Source of the DNA: JADLDB01 sp040755835
GTDB taxonomy: Bacteria; Myxococcota; Myxococcia; Myxococcales; Myxococcaceae
Direction of reading: 5' to 3'
NCBI GenBank assembly: GCA_040755835.1
Contig: JBFMAB010000049.1
Location: 1-64,000, forward strand
DNA: 64,000 nucleotides
In this document: piece after piece, positions 52,575 through 59,340 of the stretch
Layout: every line of letters starts with the position of its first letter
Numbering within the stretch: position 1 is the first letter of the stretch
Notes under the pieces: model-generated
What the model was told of the DNA's origin: nothing
Seen by the model: only the letters and a program-made list of their open reading frames with translations
Databases searched by the model: none
Translations under genes and position numbers: made by a program

Positions 52575-52593
52575 CGGCGCGCTGAAACACGAC

Positions 52594-52620
52594 GGGGCCG
52601 AGGCGCCAGGCCTCGACCCC
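52594..52620. terminator. Bidirectional terminator hairpin
   Basis: GGGG-C-CGAGGC (52594-52604) pairs with GCCTCG-A-CCCC (52610-52620), with one C-A mismatch and a 5-base loop. It lies centrally in the 70-base gap between the converging lipoprotein gene (stop 52574) and the ComEA-like gene (stop 52645). Confidence 0.6.
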
Positions 52621-52644
52621 GCCGCGCGTCCTGCTCGCCCTGCG

Positions 52645-53025
52645 TCAGCGCTTCGGCGGACCGGCCCGGCCGTGCGCCGTGCCCGGCTCGCCCGCGGCCA
52701 TCGGCACCGCCTTGAGCGTCGTCTGCCCGCTCACCGTGAGGAAAGGCTTGAGCTTCTCCAGCTTCTTCTTGCCGAAGCCCTTCACCTTGGTGAGGTCCTC
52801 CACCTTCGCGAACGGCGTCTTCGCGCGGTAGTCGACGATGTGCTTCGCCGCCTTCGCGCCGACGCCGGGCAGCAGGTCGAGCTGCTGCGGCGTCGCCGTG
52901 TTCAGGTTCACCACGCCGGTCAGCTGCGTCTTCGCCACCTTCTTCGCCGCGAGCGCCTCACCGGCTCCCAGCGCGAGGAACGCCACCGCCGCCACCGCCA
53001 TCACCTTCGCTCCACTCCGCTTCAT
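52645..53025 (-). CDS. ComEA-like helix-hairpin-helix protein
   Basis: The product has 126 residues from ATG 53025, with GGAGGAC about 8 bases upstream. A signal peptide (AVAAVAFLALGAGEALA) is followed by the ComEA HhH module: VNLNTATPQQLDLLPGVGAK and DLTKVKGFGKKKLEKLKPF, with two helix-hairpin-helix glycine turns. HhH domains bind DNA non-specifically; ComEA in competent bacteria holds incoming DNA in the periplasm. The C-terminus is Pro/Gly-rich. The preceding gene ends 2 bases upstream, so they are co-transcribed. No other competence gene is adjacent. Confidence 0.85.
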   Translation of the reverse strand: MKRSGAKVMAVAAVAFLALGAGEALAAKKVAKTQLTGVVNLNTATPQQLDLLPGVGAKAAKHIVDYRAKTPFAKVEDLTKVKGFGKKKLEKLKPFLTVSGQTTLKAVPMAAGEPGTAHGRAGPPKR

Positions 53026-53027
53026 GT

Positions 53028-53306
53028 TCAGTGTCCTCCCATCGAATCGGCCCCGTGGGCCGCACCCATCGACGACCCATTCGTCGACGAAGTCCTCGCG
53101 TCGCCGCCCGCCTCGCGCTTGTCGCTGTACTCCCGCACGTGCAGCTTCCCGTCGAGCGGGAGCACGTCGAGGTACACGTTCATCGAGCCGTCGCGGTTGA
53201 TCCACGCGCTGCCGGCCTTCACCCAGACCGTGTTGCGCGTCTGCCCGTCCTTGCCTTCACGCGTCTCCTTGATGCTGAAGACCGTGTAGCGCTTCCCCGT
53301 CACCAT
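53028..53306 (-). CDS. Small protein upstream of the ComEA-like gene
   Basis: The product has 92 residues from ATG 53306; GTG 53309 is slightly better spaced from the AAGGAGG site. It is soluble. A beta-rich core (KRYTVFSIKETREGKDGQT, VWVKAGSAWINRDGSMNVYL, HVREYSDKR) is followed by a Gly/Ser-rich tail. The core looks like a small OB-fold or SH3-like domain, but I cannot assign it. The 2-base gap to the ComEA-like gene suggests a DNA-related or envelope function. Confidence 0.65.
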   Translation of the reverse strand: MVTGKRYTVFSIKETREGKDGQTRNTVWVKAGSAWINRDGSMNVYLDVLPLDGKLHVREYSDKREAGGDARTSSTNGSSMGAAHGADSMGGH

Positions 53307-53496
53307 CACGCCCTGCCTCCTTGGTCGAACCGTCGCTGGCGTCATTGCCAGCCACCGCGAGACAGAGCAGCGCGCGTGCCAGCGCGATCCGCCGCGTGCG
53401 CCGAGGGAGTTGCGTCGGACGCGGCGTGAGGCGTGTCCCGCGCGCGAGACGCGGACGTGGACGCTCCAACGCACTCTCGAGGCGTGAGAGTCGGGC

Positions 53497-54037
53497 TCAG
53501 GAACGCGCGCGTAGTCGTGCCTCGAGGCGAGGCAGGGCCGCCGACCAGGTCGTCCGGAGGACGTCCGGCACCCTGGCGGTTCGCGCGGCTTCGAGGACTG
53601 CGTCGACGGGCAACGCGAGCGTCTTCACGAGCCACCCGATGTCATCGAGTCGAGGTCGTCGGCGCGCGCGCGCCTGGAGCAGATGAGATCGAGCGGGCCG
53701 AGAGCGCTCACCTCAGGCGCTCGAGCCCCAGGGGGACCGGCCGGCAGTCTTCGCGCCAGCGGGGCGTGAGGATCTGCTGCTCGGGACCCCAGGTGTGCGT
53801 CAGGTAGAGGCCGAGCGGCTCGAGCTCCGCGTTCGTCCGTTCCAGCGCCTCGCCGAAGTTCGCCTGCTCGATGAGCGCCTGGACTTCGGAGTCGTCGAGC
53901 AACAGGTCGGCGCCCTCCGTCGTGCGGCCCCGCCCATACGCGAGGATGAGGGCCGCGCCGCCGATCAGGCGAACGTGTGCCGGTCCAGCCAGGTGCTTGT
54001 CGAGCGTCTCGAGGATCAGCCGCGCGTGCGATGCCAC
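53497..54037 (-). pseudogene. Decayed DUF6036-type nucleotidyltransferase gene
   Basis: From GTG 54037 the first frame encodes 109 residues, including HVRLIGGAALILAYGRGRTT, the signature of MNT/AbiEii-like nucleotidyltransferases (DUF6036). The usual acidic pair after this segment is replaced by TEGADLLLDD. The frame stops at 53708, but homology continues after it in other frames: ALGPLDLICSRRARADDLDS, then GWLVKTLALPVDAVLEAA, reaching a stop at 53497-53499. At least two frameshifts are needed, near 53708 and near 53640. The family is known from toxin-antitoxin-like and conflict modules. The gene is not functional as read. Confidence 0.5.
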
Positions 54038-54547
54038 AGTTGACCCCTGCTGGCGGGCCGGCGGAGGAGCCGATCGAAGTCGTAGCGGTACGAAGGCTCG
54101 CCCGTCATGCGCGGGTGCAGCAGCGCCGCGAGCGCCCGGGTCGACCCGGTCTGCTCAGACAGACTCGGGCAGGTGGTTCAGCAGCCAGGCGAGCAGGGTG
54201 TCGGCGTGCTCCTGTCTGGCGAGGCGGGCGAGACGCTTGACGTTGACGGGCCCACGCTGGAGTGCGCGCACGATCAGCTTGAAGTGGCGACCGTCCGCCT
54301 CGGCGTGTGGCATCGCGAGCAGCACGAGCAACTCTTCGAGCGAGACCTCCGGCACGACGGGGCGAACGGGCACGTCGGCAGCGTAGGCGCCCAGGTAGCC
54401 GCGTCGGTTCAGCTCTTCGACGGCCCAGTCCGTCAGCGTCGGAGTGCCCGCGAGCCGCGCGAGACGACGGCGGAAGAAGGACACGTGCGCGGACTGGTGC
54501 GTGACGGCCTCGACGAGCACGGTCACCGAGTAGCCGGAATCGCGCAC
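54016..54547 (-). pseudogene. Partner gene of the nucleotidyltransferase, frameshifted by a TCTG duplication
   Basis: From GTG 54547 the frame encodes 130 residues (SGYSVTVLVEAVTHQSAHVS, then EELNRRGYLGAYAADVPVRP and LLVLLAMPHAEADGRHFKLI) and stops at 54155. On the minus strand the sequence at 54163-54156 is TCTGTCTG. Deleting one TCTG restores a continuous frame (ESEQTGSTRALAALLHPRMT, then GEPSYRYDFDRLLRRPA) to a stop at 54016-54018, giving 175 residues. This repaired gene overlaps the start of the nucleotidyltransferase gene by 22 bases, a typical two-gene arrangement. The product has no signal peptide, and the family is not recognised. Confidence 0.6.
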
Positions 54548-54567
54548 ACCGTCGCGCGGTCGAGGCG

Positions 54568-55329
54568 TCAATCGAGGAGGAAGGTGTAGGTGTAGACGAA
54601 CGTGTAGCCGACGGCCTCGCCCCCCTTCATCGCCGGCTTGAAACGGAAGCGGCGGAGCGCGTCGCGCGCGGCCTCGTTGAGCCCGTAGCCCGGGCCGGAC
54701 AGCACGACGACGTTCTCGACCTGTCCCTCGGCGTTCAAGGTGACACGCAGGCGCACGCTGCCCTCGACGTCGTTCTTCCGTGCCTCCTCGGGGTAGTCGA
54801 TTTTCACCTCGCCCAGCAGCTCGGGCTCGGAGTCGGCGCTGCCCGGCGGCGCGTACTTCGGCGCGGCGTACGGCTTGACGTCGGCGGCGTCGACGACCTG
54901 GTTCGAGGCCTTGCCGTACGTCGTGTTTCCGACCTGCACGGCGAAGGCGCCGCCGGCGGTGGTGGAGGACATGGTGACGCCGACGACGATGGGCACCGGC
55001 TTCTGCGGCGTCTGGGGCGGCGGCGGCTCGTTGGGCGGCGGCGGGAGCGGCTCCGGCGCCTTCTTCGTCTCCGCCTTCACCACCGGCTTGGGCCTGGGCC
55101 GCTCGAGCTCCTTCGGCGGCTCGGGCTCCTCGACCTTCGGAGGGGGGGGCGGCGGCGCCTCGTAGAGCGCCATCTCCACCACGGTGTTCTTCGGGCCGCG
55201 CTCGGGCGCGGTGGTGGGCAGGGCGACGAAGGTGACGACGTGCGCGAGCGCCGAGACGCCGAGCAGCACCAGGAGCAGCGGTCCCCCTCCGGTGTGTCGC
55301 TCGGGGTAGTGCACGGCCATTCCCATCAT
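54568..55329 (-). CDS. tonB: Energy transducer TonB
   Basis: The product has 253 residues from ATG 55329. One membrane helix (LLLVLLGVSALAHVVTFVAL) is followed by the Pro/Glu/Lys-rich periplasm-spanning region (about residues 55-115, with PKPVVKAETKKAPEPLPPPP). The TonB C-terminal domain is at about 170-253 (YPEEARKNDVEGSVRLRVTL, LNEAARDALRRFRFKPAM). It couples the proton-motive force of ExbB-ExbD to outer-membrane transporters. It is last in an exbB-exbD-tonB operon. No TonB-dependent receptor lies nearby. Confidence 0.93.
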   Translation of the reverse strand: MMGMAVHYPERHTGGGPLLLVLLGVSALAHVVTFVALPTTAPERGPKNTVVEMALYEAPPPPPPKVEEPEPPKELERPRPKPVVKAETKKAPEPLPPPPNEPPPPQTPQKPVPIVVGVTMSSTTAGGAFAVQVGNTTYGKASNQVVDAADVKPYAAPKYAPPGSADSEPELLGEVKIDYPEEARKNDVEGSVRLRVTLNAEGQVENVVVLSGPGYGLNEAARDALRRFRFKPAMKGGEAVGYTFVYTYTFLLD

Positions 55330-55379
55330 CCATCGCCCGGACGCCTGCGGCCCGCCCGGAAGTTCCTTCCTCTCGCGCC

Positions 55380-55811
55380 CTACGGCGTCGCCGGCGCGGG
55401 CGCCGCTTCCTTCTGGATGTTGAGCGCGAACTTGGTGATGCCCGCTTCCTTCACCAGGTCGATGAGGCCCATCACCTTGCCGTAGTTGAGCGTCTGGTCC
55501 GCGCTGATGATCGCGCGCACCTCCTTGTCGGTGGCGACGGCCGCACGCATCTTGTCCATCAACGCGGGCTGCTCGACCTCGGCGCCGTCGAAGAACAGCT
55601 TGGCGTCCTTGTCCATGGTGATCATCACCGGGCCCTGGACCGTCTTGTCTTCGCTGTTGGCGGCGCGCGGCAGGTCGACCTCCACCGTCTCGCGGACGAT
55701 GAAGTTCGCCGTCACCATGAAGATGATGAGCAGCACCAGCACGATGTCGACCAGGGGGGTGACGTTGATGCCGGTGATTTCGTCTTCGTTGTCCTGTGCG
55801 CCGCCCGCCAT
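55380..55811 (-). CDS. exbD: ExbD/TolR family protein
   Basis: The product has 143 residues. A cytoplasmic start leads to one membrane helix with INVTPLVDIVLVLLIIFMVT, where Asp22 is the conserved proton-carrying residue. The periplasmic domain (VITMDKDAKLFFDGAEVEQP, KEVRAIISADQTLNYGKVM) is typical of ExbD. The start is 1 base after the exbB stop. With ExbB it forms the proton-driven motor for TonB. Confidence 0.95.
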   Translation of the reverse strand: MAGGAQDNEDEITGINVTPLVDIVLVLLIIFMVTANFIVRETVEVDLPRAANSEDKTVQGPVMITMDKDAKLFFDGAEVEQPALMDKMRAAVATDKEVRAIISADQTLNYGKVMGLIDLVKEAGITKFALNIQKEAAPAPATP

Positions 55812-55812
55812 G

Positions 55813-56487
55813 TCACTTCCCCGTCGCGCGCAGGTGGCCGACCAGCGCGTGGCCCAGCGCGGTGGAGCGCGAGGTCGTGTTCTTCACCGAGCGCGTGAGG
55901 ATGTTGTACGCGATGACCGCGGGGATCGCGACGGCGAGGCCGACCGCGGTGGCGACGAGCGCCTCGGAGATGCCCGCCATCACCGTCGACTGGATCTGCG
56001 AGCCCTTGGCCGACGACTGCCCGAGGTCGTGGAACGCCTTGATGATGCCAAGCACCGTACCGAACAGCCCGATGAACGGGGTGTTCGAGCCCAGCGTGCC
56101 GAGGATGGAGAGGTACCGCTCGTAGCGTGGCCGCTCGCGGGACAAGGTCGCGTTGATGACCTCCTCCACCGAGTCGGGGCCCTTCGCCGCCCACTCGAGG
56201 CCCTCGCGCAGCACCGCGGCCTCCATGCCCTTCTGGTCCTTCACCGCGGCCTTCACGCCGTCGAGGTCGCCCTTGGCCAGCTTGATGAGGAGGCTCTCGG
56301 GGTCGGCCAGGCGGTGGGTGGAGAAGTAGATCGCGCGCTCCAGCATCACGGCGAGGGAGATGACCGAGAGCGCGGCGAGCAGCCACAGCACCCACTCGGC
56401 GTTGGTCGTGAAGGTGACCAGCAGCTTCTGGGTCAACCACCCTTGCTGCTCATTCACCATCTGGCCCAGCAACAGCGTCGAAGTCAT
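55813..56487 (-). CDS. exbB: MotA/TolQ/ExbB proton channel protein
   Basis: The product has 224 residues with three transmembrane segments: near residues 30-50 (EWVLWLLAALSVISLAVML), near 130-155 (LGTLGSNTPFIGLFGTVLGI) and near 180-200 (ALVATAVGLAVAIPAVIAYN). The motif GLFGTVLGIIKAF is the ExbB/TolQ channel signature. It is the first gene of the exbB-exbD-tonB operon, so the promoter should be in 56488-56560. Confidence 0.95.
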   Translation of the reverse strand: MTSTLLLGQMVNEQQGWLTQKLLVTFTTNAEWVLWLLAALSVISLAVMLERAIYFSTHRLADPESLLIKLAKGDLDGVKAAVKDQKGMEAAVLREGLEWAAKGPDSVEEVINATLSRERPRYERYLSILGTLGSNTPFIGLFGTVLGIIKAFHDLGQSSAKGSQIQSTVMAGISEALVATAVGLAVAIPAVIAYNILTRSVKNTTSRSTALGHALVGHLRATGK

Positions 56488-56594
56488 GAGAAGTCAGGCT
56501 CGAAAACGGGATTGAAAGCGGGATCTCTCGTTGGCGCGGTGCGTAAAGTCAACCCAAACGCATGCGCAGAAGCGCGGGCCGCCTGCCCGCATTC

Positions 56595-56642
56595 CCGGCC
56601 GGGGTCCTCGGGCCGGGATCCGGCCGGGGTCCTCAGAGGACC
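56595..56642. repeat. 15-bp direct repeat plus 15-base palindrome
   Basis: CCGGCCGGGGTCCTC is found at 56595-56609 and 56620-56634 (offset 25). The second copy runs into the perfect palindrome GGTCCTC-A-GAGGACC (56628-56642). The block lies 22 bases beyond the stop of the PH-domain gene (56664) and about 110 bases upstream of exbB on the same strand. It may be a terminator with multiple stems or a regulatory site of the exbB operon. Confidence 0.5.
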
Positions 56643-56663
56643 TCCAGAGAAATACGTGTAAAT

Positions 56664-57380
56664 TCATGTGGTTGTCAGCCCAGTCAGCACACGGGCGCGG
56701 GCGGCGTCGCGCAAGGCCACGGCGGCGTCGCGCACCTCGCGCAGGCGGACGAGGTCGAGGGCGGCCGTCGGCTTGGGGGCGGTGTCGCCGAGGCCCGAGT
56801 CCTTGCGCCGGCGCAGCATGCCGAGGATGAGCTCGCGCAATTCGTCGGCGTTCTCGAGGCCCACCAGCGTGACGAGGTGCGACGCGTCGTCCTGCGGCGA
56901 GCCGTCGGAGCCGGCGGTGGACACGGTGAGCGACTTGAAGCCGAAGAGGCGCTCGAGCGGCCCCTGCATCACCTCGATGTTCTGCACGTTGGCGTAGCTG
57001 AGCGTCACCTCCTCCCGGCGCCAGGCGCCCTGGGCGACGCGCAGGCTTCGGTCCCCGACGAGGTAGTGCCGCAGCTCGTAGTCCACGCGCGCCACGACGA
57101 GCGCCAGGCCCACCACGAAGAACTCGATGACGGCGAGCAGCAGCGCGAGCAGCACGCCGCCCTTGCCCAGCTTGGTGACGAAGATCACCGCCATCACGCC
57201 GACGCCGATGAACTGGTTCAAGAGGCCGAACAGCGTCTGCAGGTAGCGGTACGCCAGCCACGCGCTCGACGGGCGCAGGTGGCGCACCAACGTCGAGCCT
57301 TCCGGCAGGTGCGGCGGCGCGAGGTTCAGCTTGAGCAGCGGGAGAAAGATGGGCCGCAACAGCCCCAGCAGCGTCTCCAT
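56664..57380 (-). CDS. Bacterial PH-domain (YdbS-like) membrane protein
   Basis: The product has 238 residues, overlapping the upstream gene by 1 base (TGATG). Two membrane helices (about residues 45-95, FGLLNQFIGVGVMAVIFVTK and VLLALLLAVIEFFVVGLALV) precede a bPH2/DUF304 domain (YELRHYLVGDRSLRVAQGAW, VTLSYANVQNIEVMQGPLER). Together with the upstream gene it forms a pair like YdbS/YdbT. The function is unknown; B. subtilis YdbS/YdbT are implicated in resistance to a bacteriocin. Confidence 0.82.
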   Translation of the reverse strand: METLLGLLRPIFLPLLKLNLAPPHLPEGSTLVRHLRPSSAWLAYRYLQTLFGLLNQFIGVGVMAVIFVTKLGKGGVLLALLLAVIEFFVVGLALVVARVDYELRHYLVGDRSLRVAQGAWRREEVTLSYANVQNIEVMQGPLERLFGFKSLTVSTAGSDGSPQDDASHLVTLVGLENADELRELILGMLRRRKDSGLGDTAPKPTAALDLVRLREVRDAAVALRDAARARVLTGLTTT

Positions 57381-57886
57381 CAGCGGCCCTCCTTGAGCGC
57401 CTTCGCGGCGTCAGTGAGCGCGTCGCGGATCTCCACCAGCAAGGCGTCGGCGCCGGTGGCCTTCTCCTCGTGCGGCTCGTCGCGGACGCCGCGCATCTTC
57501 GCGTACAGGTAGTCGCGAATGGCGTTGAAGTCCTTCACGCCGACGATGGTGAGGTTGCCCGCCGCGCCGGCGCCTGCCGTCTGCACGGTGACGGTGCCGA
57601 TGCCGAGCCACCGCTCGAGGATGTTCTGCGAGAGGTGGATGTCCTGCATGCGCGCGTAGGTGAGCTGCAGCTCGCGCCGGAAGAGGATTCCGTAGCCCAT
57701 CGACACGCCCGTCTCGTCGAAGCGGTACCAGAGCGTGTGGTAGCGGAAGTACAGCGGGATGAACACCAGCGGCGCGGCGCACAGCGTGGCGAGCGCCCCG
57801 ATGAGGTACAGCGTCAGCAGCGCGGCTTCGGGGCGGCGAATCAGATGAACGCGCTTCTCGAGCGCGGCCAGCTCCTGGGGCGTCAT
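57380..57886 (-). CDS. Bacterial PH-domain (DUF304) membrane protein
   Basis: The product has 168 residues from ATG 57886. Two membrane segments (about 22-50, EAALLTLYLIGALATLCAAP and LVFIPLYF) are followed by a bPH2 domain (YRFDETGVSMGYGILFRREL, LTYARMQDIHLSQNILERWL). The C-terminal tail is acidic. Its stop overlaps the next gene by 1 base, so the two PH proteins are produced together and may form a membrane complex. A promoter could be in 57887-58058. Confidence 0.82.
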   Translation of the reverse strand: MTPQELAALEKRVHLIRRPEAALLTLYLIGALATLCAAPLVFIPLYFRYHTLWYRFDETGVSMGYGILFRRELQLTYARMQDIHLSQNILERWLGIGTVTVQTAGAGAAGNLTIVGVKDFNAIRDYLYAKMRGVRDEPHEEKATGADALLVEIRDALTDAAKALKEGR

Positions 57887-58021
57887 GCGCGGGGTTCTAC
57901 ACGCGACCGCCGCACGTCGCGCGCAAAGACTGCCCATGGTTCGAGCGAGCTGCCCGCGGCGGTCGCGGAGCTCGGGTCCAACGACGGGCAGGGGGGCCTG
58001 GTACGTGACCACACCTGACAA

Positions 58022-58047
58022 CGTTGCGCCCTTGCGAGGTTGCAACG
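58022..58047 (-). terminator. Hairpin CGTTGC-N14-GCAACG after the PAP2 gene
   Basis: A 6-bp stem lies 12 bases beyond the minus-strand PAP2 stop (58059). It is weak, with no clear T-tract. Confidence 0.35.
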
Positions 58048-58058
58048 ATCGGTCCCGG

Positions 58059-59165
58059 TCAGAAGCGCACCACCACCGCGCCGCCGAAGCCGCCGCCGGG
58101 CATGACCGTCGGGGTGATGGTCGCGCGGTTGGCGATGCTGGAGAGGATGCGCCGCGGCAGCCCGCCTTCGTCGTTGCGGAACTTCGTCGAGCGGTGGTGC
58201 ACCACCCAGCGGCCCACGCAGAAGCCGAGCGCCGCGCCGAGGATGACGTCGGACGCCCAGTGGTAGTTGTCCGCGATGATGGTGACGGAGAAGAGCAGCG
58301 CGAAGGTGTGGAGCGCGATCCACACGCCGGGCGTGTTGAAGTAGTGCATCACCACCGAGGCCATCGCGTACATCGTCGCGACGTGGCCCGACGGCGTGCC
58401 CGACGGGAAGAGCCGCGCGAAGCCCGCCGGCCCGAAGTAGCGCCCTTCGCCCGTCGTCTCGCCCGGCGTGACCTCGTCGTGGGGGCCTTCGCGCCCGGTG
58501 AGCGCCTTGATGCCCAGGTGGTAGAGCTGCGTGACGGCGAACGCCTCCACCACCAACGCCGGCACCTCCACGTACTCGGGCGCGTCGGCGGTGATGCCGT
58601 AGAGGAACATGCTGGCCACGCTGCCCCAGATGCCCATCCAGATGAACATGTCGCCGTAGGTCGTCCAGAGCTTGAAGTGATCCGGCCCGCCGAGCGCGCG
58701 CTGGAGCGCGCGCTGCAGCTGCACGTCCGGTGACGGCGAGAGCGGCAGCGACAGCGCGACCGTCGCGGCGATGGTTCCCGAGAAGACGGTCCAGTCGAGC
58801 CAATCCCACGCCGCCATGCCCGACGGAATGGCGACGAGATCCATCAGCGTGCGCAGGAAGAGCCCGCCCACGAGGTTCCACTTCTGGCCGAAGCGGTGCC
58901 GGTCGTGCGTCCACAGGCCGCGGCCGTCGCGCAGCACGTCGGCCCCCGGCGGCGTCGCGCCGTCCGCGGTGGGCGCAGGCGCGACGGGCGCGGTGGGCTG
59001 CGCCAGCGGAGCGTCGGCGGCGAGCGGCTCGGGGCCCGCGGGGGGCAGGGTCGTCGCGGTCGGCGTGCCGGCGCTCGGCACGGGATCGCCTTCCTGCGCG
59101 ACGCACAGGGAGGCGCCGAGAATGACCGCGCAGATCGCCACGCGAAGGGCAGGGCGCGCACGCAT
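58059..59165 (-). CDS. PAP2-type phosphatase, exported N-terminal region
   Basis: The product has 368 residues from ATG 59165. A signal peptide (ALRVAICAVILGASLCVAQE) and a Pro/Ala-rich region of about 60 residues precede several membrane helices. PAP2 landmarks are visible but altered: KALTGREGPHDE (Lys and Arg of motif 1), PSGTPSGHVATMY (motif 2, SGH) and ADNYHWASDVILGA (motif 3 His and Asp, but without the usual leading Arg). The family dephosphorylates lipid phosphates such as undecaprenyl pyrophosphate. The gene is divergent from the coiled-coil gene at 59341. Confidence 0.82.
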   Translation of the reverse strand: MRARPALRVAICAVILGASLCVAQEGDPVPSAGTPTATTLPPAGPEPLAADAPLAQPTAPVAPAPTADGATPPGADVLRDGRGLWTHDRHRFGQKWNLVGGLFLRTLMDLVAIPSGMAAWDWLDWTVFSGTIAATVALSLPLSPSPDVQLQRALQRALGGPDHFKLWTTYGDMFIWMGIWGSVASMFLYGITADAPEYVEVPALVVEAFAVTQLYHLGIKALTGREGPHDEVTPGETTGEGRYFGPAGFARLFPSGTPSGHVATMYAMASVVMHYFNTPGVWIALHTFALLFSVTIIADNYHWASDVILGAALGFCVGRWVVHHRSTKFRNDEGGLPRRILSSIANRATITPTVMPGGGFGGAVVVRF

Positions 59166-59340
59166 GCGAACGCCAAGCGTAGTCCCGGGCGTCGGGACCG
59201 GCGTGGAAAAGAGGCCCCGCCACCGCACCGACCCCGACATCGACCGCTCGGTTCCATCAACGACTGCCCGGTCGGAATGTGGAAGGAAACGGCTGGCACC
59301 GGGGTTTAAGCTCGCGGACCGCAGACCCTCCTGACCTCTC

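Noticed and set aside
56524..56552. TTGACT (minus strand) as a minus-35 box for exbB
   Set aside because: The expected minus-10 position 17 bases on reads GAGAGA, not a TATAAT-like element, so I do not claim a promoter.
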